Assembly: GCA_045592865.1 (NCBI GenBank)
Contig: JAZNVP010000086.1
Location: 1 to 13,353 of the forward strand
Origin: RGIG9114 sp045592865
GTDB taxonomy: Bacteria; Bacillota; Clostridia; Oscillospirales; JAGBHD01
Direction: 5' to 3'
DNA length: 13,353 bases
Positions 8,108 through 13,353 of the stretch are shown one piece after another (position 1 is the first letter of the stretch; every line of letters begins with the position of its first letter). The translations under genes were made by a program, and so were the position numbers. A model generated the notes under the pieces. The model saw nothing but the letters and a program-made list of their open reading frames with translations. It ran no database searches and was not told where the DNA came from.

Positions 8108-8365
8108 CTATATTTCTGCATCTTCAGCCGATAATATATCGGTGATAGGCACTCCCAGTGCCCTCGAAAAGATAACAAGGTCGATGTCGGTAACAAACCT
8201 TTCGCCGTTTTCAACCCTGCGAATGAAGTAGTGGTCTACGTCAAACCCTAAAAGCTGCATCTTCGTTGCTAACTTTCGTTGCGAAAGATTTTTGGATTTG
8301 CGAATTTCAGCAATCTTTTTGCCGGAAAGATTGTTGGTGCCGTCTGCGGCTTTAATTTTAAACAT
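8108..8365 (-). CDS. Small XRE-family helix-turn-helix DNA-binding protein
   Basis: This 85-residue protein is essentially one Cro/C1-type helix-turn-helix domain: KKIAEIRKSKNLSQRKLATKM (about 16-36), then FIRRVENGERFVTDIDLVIFSRALGVPITDIL (about 47-78), ending in SAEDAEI. The order of helices, the RRVENGER step and the LGVPITDIL end are standard for this fold. It has no extra catalytic or ligand domain, so it is most likely a repressor or antitoxin-like regulator; the target is not shown. A GAGGG ribosome binding site lies just upstream of the ATG (its minus-strand start is at 8365). It is 50 bases downstream of the RHH gene and probably cotranscribed with it. The bidirectional terminator at 8068-8106 ends the unit. 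Confidence 0.85.
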   Translation of the reverse strand: MFKIKAADGTNNLSGKKIAEIRKSKNLSQRKLATKMQLLGFDVDHYFIRRVENGERFVTDIDLVIFSRALGVPITDILSAEDAEI

Positions 8366-8415
8366 AAAAAAACCCTCGCTTATGTCCGATACTATTTATA
8401 TTACCATAGCTTTTG

Positions 8416-8598
8416 TTACTGATTTTCACTTTCTTCTTTTAAATTCGCAAGTGCCACCTTAACCGCTTCAATAACGAAAGCAGTAAAGGTGCATCCCGTT
8501 CCTTTTATCTCATTTTCTATCTGTTCAATTAAATCGTTCGGAAATCTTATGCATTTGTTAGTTGTCGGCGGAACCGACGGTATTTTAAACTTTTTCAT
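8416..8598 (-). CDS. Small ribbon-helix-helix (CopG/Arc-like) protein
   Basis: The 60 residues show a ribbon-helix-helix pattern. A basic N-terminus MKKFKIPSVPPTTNKC leads to a short beta strand KCIRFP (15-20). Helix A is NDLIEQIENEIKG (21-33) and helix B starts at CTFTAFVIEAVKVALANL (36-53). It resembles small proteins described as YlcI/YnfO-like in clostridial genomes, but that is recalled resemblance and not a search result. RHH proteins bind DNA as dimers through paired strands and often repress their own promoter. A strong GAGGTGA ribosome binding site lies 6-7 bases before the ATG. It is the first gene of a minus-strand pair with the XRE gene and is divergent from the SLOG gene, with TGCA-type repeats in the shared upstream region. 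Confidence 0.82.
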   Translation of the reverse strand: MKKFKIPSVPPTTNKCIRFPNDLIEQIENEIKGTGCTFTAFVIEAVKVALANLKEESENQ

Positions 8599-8618
8599 AT
8601 AATCACCTCTGCAATACT

Positions 8619-8647
8619 ATTGTATACGCATAAATAATTGCAGTATG
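8619..8647 (-). promoter_or_regulatory. Possible promoter for the RHH-XRE pair
   Basis: On the minus strand a TACAAT box (8619-8624) resembles the -10 consensus TATAAT at 5 of 6 positions and lies 20 bases upstream of the RHH start codon. No good -35 is found at 16-18 bases spacing (the hexamer at 8642-8647 reads CATACT). The -35 zone falls in the TGCA repeat cluster, so it may be regulator-dependent. Confidence 0.35.
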
Positions 8648-8666
8648 CATAACAAATGCATTGCAA
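8638..8666. promoter_or_regulatory. Cluster of TGCA-centred half-sites, candidate operator
   Basis: Four TGCA cores lie at 8639, 8646, 8657 and 8662. The outer pair form TTGCA...TGCAA. The inner pair are two copies of the palindrome ATGCAT (8645-8650 and 8656-8661) spaced 11 bases apart, about one helical turn. The right half overlaps the -35 of the SLOG gene, and the left half sits in the expected -35 zone of the minus-strand pair. An RHH or XRE dimer bound here could control both directions. The arrangement is seen directly; the binding protein is inferred. Confidence 0.5.
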
Positions 8667-8689
8667 AATGAATTGTTAGGTGTTATAAT
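8661..8689 (+). promoter_or_regulatory. Extended -10 promoter for the SLOG gene
   Basis: TTGCAA (8661-8666, 4 of 6 matches to TTGACA), a 17-base spacer, and TATAAT (8684-8689, perfect) preceded by TG at 8681-8682. This is a well-formed housekeeping sigma promoter 28 bases upstream of the ATG at 8718. The -35 is part of the repeat cluster to its left. Confidence 0.8.
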
Positions 8690-8717
8690 GATATAAATTA
8701 AATGTAAGGTGAAGAAT

Positions 8718-9086
8718 ATGAAGAAAAGACTGGTTGTTGCAGGTTGCAGAGATTATAATAACTATCAAGAGGCTAAAAGCTTTATTGACAGCCTCATCAT
8801 AAACGTAAGAAAGAATAATGAAATAGTAGTCGTGTCGGGCGGATGTAAAGGCGCCGATATGTTAGGGGAGCGTTATGCCAAAGATAACGGCTTTGAAATA
8901 GAAAGACACGAAGCCGATTGGGACCGTTATGGACGCTTTGCAGGACCGAGAAGAAATGAAGAAATGGCAGAGGTCGCAGACTTTGTTATCTGTTTCTGGG
9001 ACGGCAAAAGCAGAGGAACCCGTTCTATGATTGAATGTGCGAACGCAAAGGGGAAGCCCTTAAGAATTAAGCTAATATATAAATAA
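8718..9086 (+). CDS. Small SLOG-fold protein, DUF2493 (YspA/cpYpsA-related)
   Basis: This is a 122-residue single-domain protein with a Rossmann-like SLOG fold, a family thought to bind nucleotide-derived ligands. Motifs seen are LVVAGCRDYNN (5-15), the phosphate-binding-type loop VVSGGCKGADMLGERYA (38-54), HEADWDRYGRFAGPRRNEEM (64-83) and FVICFWDGKSRGTRSMIECA (89-108). The SGG.KGAD and AGP.RN..M patterns are typical of DUF2493. SLOG domains occur in phage genomes and some antiphage effectors, but no substrate is known for this subgroup. An in-frame GTG at 8709 is part of the ribosome binding site AAGGTG, so the ATG at 8718 is preferred. It has its own promoter and terminator and is divergent from the RHH-XRE pair, which may regulate it. 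Confidence 0.85.
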   Translation: MKKRLVVAGCRDYNNYQEAKSFIDSLIINVRKNNEIVVVSGGCKGADMLGERYAKDNGFEIERHEADWDRYGRFAGPRRNEEMAEVADFVICFWDGKSRGTRSMIECANAKGKPLRIKLIYK

Positions 9087-9090
9087 CTAA

Positions 9091-9125
9091 AACCGCCGCA
9101 ACAAACGTGCGGCGGTTGTGATTTT
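9091..9125 (+). terminator. Terminator after the SLOG gene
   Basis: A 10-base perfect stem, AACCGCCGCA (9091-9100) with TGCGGCGGTT (9108-9117), has a 7-base loop. A short T run (GTGATTTT) follows. It starts 4 bases after the SLOG stop codon. The GC-rich stem is convincing, the tail is moderate. Confidence 0.8.
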
Positions 9126-9143
9126 CTATAAAAAAAGAACACA

Positions 9144-9170
9144 TTGCAATATTTTTATAAATTTTAATAT
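9144..9170 (+). promoter_or_regulatory. Weak candidate promoter for the phosphohexomutase gene
   Basis: The 9126-9216 stretch is very AT-rich. TTGCAA (9144-9149) and TAATAT (9165-9170) are the best -35/-10 pair, but the 15-base spacing is short and each matches 4 of 6 positions. CATTGCAA at 9142-9149 repeats the sequence at 8659-8666 in the SLOG promoter. A promoter must lie here because terminators flank the gene, but its exact position is uncertain. Confidence 0.3.
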
Positions 9171-9228
9171 CATTTTTATAGATAGCGGAGGTGAAAAATA
9201 GTAGAATAAATCTATAGGGGTGAATGAT

Positions 9229-10638
9229 ATGATAAAATTCGGAACAGGTGGATGGAGAGCCATAATCGGCGAAGATTTCACCAAGGAAAACGTCTGCCTT
9301 GTGGCTCAGGGCATTCTTAATATAATGAAAGAGGAAGGAAAGACCGATAAACCCGTTATCGTGGGTTACGACCGCCGCTTCCTTTCGGAAAATGCGGCGA
9401 AATGGGTGGCAGAGGTCCTCGCTCAAGGGGGAATAACCGTCTGGTTTATGAACCGAAGCGTTCCGACTCCGATGGTTATGCATACGGTTATGGTGGAAAA
9501 ACTCCACTACGGAATTGAGATAACCGCGTCGCACAACCCTGCTAACTATAACGGAATTAAGTTTTTCACCGAAGAGGGAAGAGACTCCTCTGTTGAAACG
9601 ACCGAAAAGCTTGAAAAGATAATCGCAAAAATAGAAAAGGTCGAGAGTATGCCCTTTAAGAAGGCGGTTGAAGAGGGTAAGGTCGTTTACCTTAAAAACC
9701 CCTTCAATAAATTCTTGGACGATATAATCTCGAGGCTTGATATGGCAGCCCTTCGCGAGAGAGGACTTCGCGTCCTTTTCGACACGATGCACGGCTCGGG
9801 CGCATATCCGCTCCTCGTTATTTTCCACACCGCGCGTTGCACCATCGACGCTATGAATTTAAATAAGGACGCATATTTCGGCGGCGAAATGCCCGCACCG
9901 AGCGAGAAAAGCCTCGCGTCACTGCAGAACGGCGTTGTTAAAGGCGGCTTTGATCTCGGCATCGCGATGGACGGCGACGGCGACCGTCTCGGCATTATCG
10001 ACTCCAACGGAAGATACATAAACGCCAACGAAATACTCTGTATGCTCTATTACTACCTCGTTAAATACAAGGGCTGGACCGGACCCGTTGTCAGAAACCT
10101 TGCCACGACACATATGCTCGATAAAATAGCCGAGTCGTTTGGGGAAAGGTGCTATGAGGTTCCCGTCGGCTTTAAGCATATTTCGTCGAAAATTGACGAG
10201 GTGAACGCAGTCCTCGGCGGAGAAAGCTCGGGCGGACTCACCGTTCGCGGCCACATCAACGGCAAAGACTCGGTCTATGCCGCATCTCTGTTCGCGGAGA
10301 TGGTGAGCGTTATCGGCAAAAGCCCCAGCGAGATAATCGCGTCCCTCGAGGAGACCTACGGAAGGTTCGTTATGGTTGAGGATAACCTCTCCTTTGCGCC
10401 CGAGAAAAAGTCGGAAATTATGGATATCTTATTAAAACAAAAGTTAATCCCCGAGTTCAGCATCCCCGTTTCCTATGTCGGTTATGAGGACGGCTGCAAG
10501 GTCTACTTCGAGGACGATAGCTTCGTTATCTGCCGTTTCTCAGGCACCGAGCCGCTTCTCAGAATATTTGCCGAAGCGTCTGATAAGGAAACCGCCCTCG
10601 GCTATATTAAGTCATTCAAAGATTTCCTTGATCTGTAA
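9229..10638 (+). CDS. Phosphoglucomutase/phosphomannomutase family phosphohexomutase
   Basis: The enzyme moves a phosphate between carbons 1 and 6 of a hexose phosphate through a phosphoserine intermediate, feeding nucleotide-sugar and glycogen or cell-surface synthesis. The 469 residues contain all four family signatures: catalytic TASHNP at 99-104 with S101, metal-binding MDGDGDRLG at 247-255 (D248, D250, D252), sugar-binding GGESSGG at 330-336 and phosphate-binding RFSGTEPLLR at 436-445. The N-terminal FGTGGWRAIIGEDF is typical of the clostridial subgroup. Sequence alone does not separate glucose, mannose or glucosamine specificity, although GESSGG is seen in the PGM/PMM group. A GTG at 9220 lies inside the GGGGTGA ribosome binding site, so the ATG at 9229 is chosen. 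The gene stands alone, with a terminator on both sides. Confidence 0.93.
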   Translation: MIKFGTGGWRAIIGEDFTKENVCLVAQGILNIMKEEGKTDKPVIVGYDRRFLSENAAKWVAEVLAQGGITVWFMNRSVPTPMVMHTVMVEKLHYGIEITASHNPANYNGIKFFTEEGRDSSVETTEKLEKIIAKIEKVESMPFKKAVEEGKVVYLKNPFNKFLDDIISRLDMAALRERGLRVLFDTMHGSGAYPLLVIFHTARCTIDAMNLNKDAYFGGEMPAPSEKSLASLQNGVVKGGFDLGIAMDGDGDRLGIIDSNGRYINANEILCMLYYYLVKYKGWTGPVVRNLATTHMLDKIAESFGERCYEVPVGFKHISSKIDEVNAVLGGESSGGLTVRGHINGKDSVYAASLFAEMVSVIGKSPSEIIASLEETYGRFVMVEDNLSFAPEKKSEIMDILLKQKLIPEFSIPVSYVGYEDGCKVYFEDDSFVICRFSGTEPLLRIFAEASDKETALGYIKSFKDFLDL

Positions 10639-10642
10639 AACT

Positions 10643-10670
10643 AAAGCGCGGAAGACTTTCCGCGCTTTTT
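10643..10670 (+). terminator. Strong terminator after the phosphohexomutase gene
   Basis: An 11-base perfect stem, AAAGCGCGGAA (10643-10653) with TTCCGCGCTTT (10658-10668), has a tetraloop GACT and runs into a five-T tail (10666-10670). It begins 4 bases after the stop codon. Confidence 0.93.
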
Positions 10671-10672
10671 CC

Positions 10673-10701
10673 TTGACTTAAAAACAACTGTTTGGTATAA
10701 T
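10673..10701 (+). promoter_or_regulatory. Near-consensus SigA-type promoter for the DUF6273 gene
   Basis: TTGACT (10673-10678, 5 of 6) and TATAAT (10696-10701, perfect) are separated by exactly 17 bases. Transcription would start near 10708, about 23 bases before the ATG. The -35 begins three bases after the T tail of the preceding terminator. Confidence 0.9.
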
Positions 10702-10730
10702 ATTCTAAAGTGAGCGAAAGGGGAAAAGGT

Positions 10731-11552
10731 ATGAAAAAGGGTGTCAAAATAGCGTTGTTTTCGGTGCTTTCCGTTCTCCTTGTGTTTCTATTAGTGTTTT
10801 GGGTAACAGTTCCCATAATAAAGGGTTGTGTCGCAAAAGAATCCTTTTATGAAGGCAAAATAAACGAAGGCTTAAAGGCTCTTGAAACCCTTGATAGCTT
10901 TCCCTATAATTCGCCCTTTAAGAGCCTCTTTAAAAACTTTGCTTACAATGGCGTGAGAAAGGTCGAGGTCGGCGATAGCGTTTATTTAGGAAGCTTTGAG
11001 CAGGACGGCAACGAGGAAAACGGCAAGGAGCCTATCGAGTGGATAGTCCTTTCCAAAGAGGACGGTAAAGCGCTCCTTATCTCGAGATACGTGCTTGACG
11101 TTAAGTCTTACAGTAAATACACAAGCCGATTTGAGATGCATTGGGATATCTGCTTTATAAGAAAATGGCTGAATGAAAGCTTTTATAACGATTACTTTAC
11201 CGCAGCCGAAAAAGAGATTATAATCGAAACCGAGAATGAAAACAAGGTTCCCGAAACGTCATATGCAAAGGACGGGGAGAAAACTTTGGATAAAGCCTTT
11301 CTTCTCTCGTTGGAAGAGGTGGAAAAATATCTCTCCGAGGACCTGCGGATAGCAGTAGCAACCCCGTTTGCCAAAAGCCGCGGCGAGTATGTCGAGTCGA
11401 AGGACGGAAACTGTATGTGGTGGCTCAGAACACTTGGCAGAAAGCCCGAGTTCACCTCGTTCGTGTATACCGACGGAAAGATAATGTCGCACGGAATGGA
11501 CGGTAAAAACCAATCGGTCGGAATGCGACCTGCTCTCTGGATAGAAATGTAA
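10731..11552 (+). CDS. Membrane-anchored DUF6273 domain protein
   Basis: The protein has 273 residues. A lysine start (MKKGVK) is followed by one hydrophobic helix at about 7-31, which is either a membrane anchor or an uncleaved signal; the rest should be outside the cell. Residues 80-273 look like a DUF6273 domain: GDSVYLGSFEQ (81-91), IEWIVLSKEDGKALLISRYVL (102-122, in pieces), IRKWLNESFYNDYF (143-156), DKAFLLSLEEVEKYL (187-201), CMWWLRTLG (228-236) and VGMRPALWI (263-271). Such domains are common in gut Firmicutes and distantly resemble formylglycine-generating/sulfatase-modifying folds; their function is unknown. A GTG at 10710 is too close to the transcription start to be used, whereas the ATG at 10731 follows an AAAGGGGAAAAGG ribosome binding region. 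It is transcribed alone. Confidence 0.82.
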   Translation: MKKGVKIALFSVLSVLLVFLLVFWVTVPIIKGCVAKESFYEGKINEGLKALETLDSFPYNSPFKSLFKNFAYNGVRKVEVGDSVYLGSFEQDGNEENGKEPIEWIVLSKEDGKALLISRYVLDVKSYSKYTSRFEMHWDICFIRKWLNESFYNDYFTAAEKEIIIETENENKVPETSYAKDGEKTLDKAFLLSLEEVEKYLSEDLRIAVATPFAKSRGEYVESKDGNCMWWLRTLGRKPEFTSFVYTDGKIMSHGMDGKNQSVGMRPALWIEM

Positions 11553-11556
11553 TAAA

Positions 11557-11586
11557 AAAACGGCAAGGATTTTTCCTTGCCGTTTT
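11557..11586. terminator. Bidirectional terminator between convergent genes
   Basis: A 13-base perfect stem (11557-11569 with 11574-11586; core CGGCAAGGA/TCCTTGCCG) has a TTTT loop. Runs of A on the left and T on the right give a T tail on either strand. It serves the DUF6273 gene from the left and the beta-helix gene from the right, whose stop codon (11585-11587) overlaps the stem. Confidence 0.92.
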
Positions 11587-12634
11587 AATTTTTTTCTCCC
11601 GAATTGTTTTCTATAACTGTGGCCTCATTATCTGAAACGAAAACAAAACTATCTTTCATTGAACCGCCGAAAAAGGAGTTGCCCGTTATAACTACCGATT
11701 CGGTGCCGTCTAAAACAACAGCAAAATCGGGACTGTATTCTCCCGTTCCGTTGTCGTTTCTGCCAACACGGAAACTGTTGCCCGAAAAACAAGACCCCTT
11801 AACACCCTTTAAATAAATATGGGAATTAAGGTAAGGATCTGAAAACTCTTCGCCGTCCTTTAAGGCGCCGCTTCGGTAGAAAATGTTGCCCGTAGCAGTA
11901 ATCGAGTCAACATTTTTGCCGCCGCCGAGATAAAGAGCGGGACCGAATGAGCGGTCAATGTAGTTGCCTGTAAGGTTTACACAGCACCCGTCAGGAATTA
12001 TAATACCTGACGTCTTGTTCCATTCAATACGGTTGCCTGTTGCAGTAATTGAGCAGGCGGTCTCTCCGCCTCGAATTCCGCCGCCGCGGTTTGCAGTAAA
12101 CCAGTTGTCAAGTATAAATGCGTCCCAACCGTCAATATATAATCCTGCGCCAAAGTTTCTGTGAATCATCGAGTGTCGAAGGGTAAAGCACCAAACGTGT
12201 TCAAAATGAATTCCATTACCCGTAAAACACCCTATGCGACACTCATCAATAGTGGGGGAGTCTTCTTCCGATCCGCCGTTATATTCGTCCCAGTAAAGTT
12301 TTATTCCGTGTATGTTTTTACCAAGCTGCCCGCCGTTAAAACATAGCCCTCTGATACTGCACCCAAATCCACCCGTTATATTAAGCATACAGTCTGCACT
12401 TTCATCGTTCAGAATAAGAACGCTGCCACCGTCGCTTTGAAATCCCCAGGCGGCAACACCTGTAAAGGCAACGCCCTTTCCACTAATACGGAGTGAGCCT
12501 GTCGAGTATTTTCCCGCCGGAACCAAAACCTCACCGCCGTTTTCACCCGCTTTATCTATGCAGGTTTGTATAGCCGCAGTAGAATCGGTTTTACCATCGG
12601 GGACAGCACCATAATCAAGTATGTTAAAGGTCAT
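11585..12634 (-). CDS. Right-handed beta-helix protein, pectate-lyase-3 type
   Basis: This 349-residue protein starts with the pectate-lyase-3 signature NILDYGAVPDGKTDSTAAIQ (4-23) and GGEVLVPAGKYSTGSL (33-48). These also begin many polysaccharide lyases, GH28/GH55-like enzymes and phage tailspikes. The body is a coiled beta helix with repeated xTGNx turns: ATGN near 198-201, LTGN at 221-224, ATGN near 247-250, FSGN at 283-286 and ITGN at 316-319. This indicates a right-handed parallel helix that usually binds or cuts polysaccharides. No signal peptide or membrane segment is visible, so it may stay in the cytosol, which is unusual for such a fold. No catalytic residues can be assigned by eye. 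Its ribosome binding site TAGGAG contains the stop codon of the phosphatase gene; the two share one transcript. Confidence 0.85.
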   Translation of the reverse strand: MTFNILDYGAVPDGKTDSTAAIQTCIDKAGENGGEVLVPAGKYSTGSLRISGKGVAFTGVAAWGFQSDGGSVLILNDESADCMLNITGGFGCSIRGLCFNGGQLGKNIHGIKLYWDEYNGGSEEDSPTIDECRIGCFTGNGIHFEHVWCFTLRHSMIHRNFGAGLYIDGWDAFILDNWFTANRGGGIRGGETACSITATGNRIEWNKTSGIIIPDGCCVNLTGNYIDRSFGPALYLGGGKNVDSITATGNIFYRSGALKDGEEFSDPYLNSHIYLKGVKGSCFSGNSFRVGRNDNGTGEYSPDFAVVLDGTESVVITGNSFFGGSMKDSFVFVSDNEATVIENNSGEKN

Positions 12635-12643
12635 ATTTTTCTC

Positions 12644-13210
12644 CTATTCTCTGTTAATTAAGCCCTCAAGTCGCCAGAAAGTGCCGTTGTGAGCGAGAAT
12701 TAGAATAGCACAGTTTTTGCAAACAAGATGTTGCCAACTGATGTCAAACCCTAAAGCCGCGGCGAGCGCAAAGGTCAAAATTCCCTGATGGGTAAAGGCT
12801 AAAACGGTCTCGTCGCCTTTCTCTGTAAGCATATCCAAAAACTCTTTTGCTCGGGCGCGAATGTCCTCTAAGGACTCTCCGCCAAATCCCGTAAAACCGA
12901 GCTCCGACTTAATCCTTTTCTCTTCCTCTGAAAGTGAATTGGGGTGCCTTCCCTGAAGAGAGCCGACGTCAAGTTCTCGAAGCAGGGGAGTTTTCTCGGG
13001 GTTGCAACCGGGGAAAGCCGCCTCGGCAGTTTCAAGAGCCCTATATAAATCGCTCGAATAAACCTTGTCAAACTGTATCCCCGAGAGATATCCTCTTATG
13101 CTCTCGGCTTCTCTTATTCCTTTCTCGGTGAGATGCACCTGAGCGTGCCCCGTATATGTGCCGTTTTTATTAGATTCGCTCTCTCCGTGCCGAACTAAAT
13201 AAAGCCTCAA
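12644..13210 (-). CDS. Histidine phosphatase (phosphoglycerate mutase-like)
   Basis: This is a 188-residue member of the histidine phosphatase superfamily, which hydrolyses phosphate esters through a phosphohistidine. The N-terminal LVRHGESESN carries R7 and nucleophile H8. R57 (SSDLYRALETA) and E79 (RELDVGSLQGR) fit the active-site pattern, and the second histidine is H141 in FTHQGIL. The single-domain length resembles alpha-ribazole phosphatases (CobC) and general sugar phosphatases rather than the larger glycolytic mutase. No cobalamin genes are adjacent, so the substrate is open. The start is a TTG at 13210-13208: no ATG or GTG lies in frame close by, and a run of eight G bases ends 6 bases upstream as the ribosome binding site. 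It has a good promoter at 13237-13265 and is 9 bases from the beta-helix gene. Confidence 0.9.
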   Translation of the reverse strand: MRLYLVRHGESESNKNGTYTGHAQVHLTEKGIREAESIRGYLSGIQFDKVYSSDLYRALETAEAAFPGCNPEKTPLLRELDVGSLQGRHPNSLSEEEKRIKSELGFTGFGGESLEDIRARAKEFLDMLTEKGDETVLAFTHQGILTFALAAALGFDISWQHLVCKNCAILILAHNGTFWRLEGLINRE

Positions 13211-13216
13211 AATAAT

Positions 13217-13224
13217 CCCCCCCC
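13217..13224 (-). promoter_or_regulatory. Homopolymeric ribosome binding site (eight G)
   Basis: On the minus strand the bases just upstream of the TTG start read AAGGGGGGGGATTATT and then TTG. The only purine-rich block able to pair with 16S rRNA is this G8 run, at 6 bases spacing. It decides the choice of TTG as start. Runs of this length can slip during replication. Confidence 0.7.
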
Positions 13225-13236
13225 TTAAATAACTAA

Positions 13237-13265
13237 ATTATACCCCGCCAAAAACAAAACTTCAA
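13237..13265 (-). promoter_or_regulatory. SigA-type promoter for the phosphatase/beta-helix operon
   Basis: On the minus strand TTGAAG (13260-13265, 4 of 6) and TATAAT (13237-13242, perfect) are 17 bases apart. The -10 lies 26 bases upstream of the TTG start, giving a leader of about 20 bases. Confidence 0.85.
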
Positions 13266-13277
13266 CCCAAAACAAGA

Positions 13278-13303
13278 AAAAACCGCCATTTTCGGCGGTT
13301 TTT
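13278..13303. terminator. Terminator at the right edge
   Basis: A 10-base perfect stem, AAAAACCGCC (13278-13287) with GGCGGTTTTT (13294-13303), has a 6-base loop. It has T runs on both strands. On the minus strand it follows directly after two possible stop codons (13306-13313), so it most likely ends a minus-strand gene beyond the window. Confidence 0.85.
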
Positions 13304-13305
13304 CG

Positions 13306-13353
13306 TTATTTTAAGTAAAACTTATGAACTCCAAGTCGGAGGCCAAGCGGTCT
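13306..13353 (-). CDS. Possible C-terminal tail of a minus-strand gene (partial)
   Basis: Upstream of the terminator, minus-strand reading frames end at 13306-13308 (RPLGLRLGVHKFYLK, TAA) and at 13311-13313 (DRLASDLEFISFT, TAA). A third frame gives TAWPPTWSS and stops at 13322-13324. The closeness of the first two stops to the terminator suggests that a coding gene ends here. About 15 residues are too few to choose the frame or the product. The reading LGVHKFYL is reminiscent of the GxHRFYLG motif of TM2 domains, but ending right after the motif would be odd. Confidence 0.3.
   Translation of the reverse strand, partial: RPLGLRLGVHKFYLK

Noticed and set aside
8709..8717. GTG as alternative start for the SLOG gene
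   Set aside because: The GTG is part of the AAGGTG ribosome binding site serving the ATG at 8718, and has no such site of its own.
9220..9228. GTG as alternative start for the phosphohexomutase gene
   Set aside because: It is inside the GGGGTGA ribosome binding site, and family proteins begin at the MIKFGTGGWR sequence from the ATG at 9229.
9067..9828. Long minus-strand open frame of 253 codons
   Set aside because: It lies antisense to the phosphohexomutase gene and across the SLOG terminator, and the translation shows no recognisable domain; it is a shadow of the real gene.
10710..10730. GTG as alternative start for the DUF6273 gene
   Set aside because: It would be only a couple of bases after the expected transcription start, with no room for a ribosome binding site, and would add a charged stretch before the membrane helix.
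11880..12060. Short similar DNA segments around GTTGCC...GCAGTAAT, looked at as a possible repeat array
   Set aside because: They encode the repeating xTGNx turns of the beta-helix protein, are imperfect and irregularly spaced, and so are explained by protein repeats and not by a CRISPR array.
13311..13353. GCCAAGCGGT-like stretch recalling the D-arm of a tRNA on the plus strand
   Set aside because: The nine bases before it do not give a usable acceptor stem with T at position 8, no T-arm is visible, and the adjacent terminator fits a minus-strand protein gene better.

Overview
The window looks like a chromosomal segment of a low-to-moderate GC Gram-positive bacterium, most likely a gut-type Clostridia member. 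The evidence is the gene order def-fmt-rsmB-rlmN-stp-prkC-rsgA with a PASTA-domain kinase, strong AGGAG/GGGGTGA-type ribosome binding sites, consensus SigA-like promoters and U-tailed hairpin terminators. The species cannot be named from the sequence alone.

Bases 1-7072 (+ strand) hold one compact housekeeping operon. It begins with the last codons of peptide deformylase and continues with methionyl-tRNA formyltransferase, 16S rRNA m5C methyltransferase RsmB, 23S rRNA/tRNA m2A methyltransferase RlmN, the PP2C phosphatase Stp, the membrane Ser/Thr kinase PrkC and the ribosome-assembly GTPase RsgA. Four of the junctions are 4-base ATGA stop/start overlaps. The operon couples N-terminal formyl-methionine processing, rRNA modification and ribosome maturation to a phosphorylation switch that senses the cell wall. 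A hairpin that carries the rsgA stop codon in its loop closes it. A WYL-domain regulator follows (7088-8068) and ends in a bidirectional terminator.

Bases 8108-9125 form a small accessory-looking patch. On the minus strand are a ribbon-helix-helix protein and an XRE-type helix-turn-helix protein. Divergent from them is a small SLOG-fold (DUF2493) protein. They are separated by about 120 bases with an extended -10 promoter whose -35 is embedded in a cluster of TGCA-centred half-sites. This is the best candidate for an uncharacterised regulatory module.

Bases 9229-13353 are made of short transcription units. They are a phosphohexomutase, a membrane-anchored DUF6273 protein with its own near-consensus promoter, and a convergent minus-strand operon. 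That operon has a histidine phosphatase (TTG start, ribosome binding site made of a run of eight G) followed by a right-handed beta-helix protein of the pectate-lyase-3 type without a signal peptide. The far right edge has a terminator and probably the tail of another minus-strand gene. No rRNA, convincing tRNA, CRISPR array, insertion sequence or origin was seen, and no stretch over 300 bases lacks a gene.
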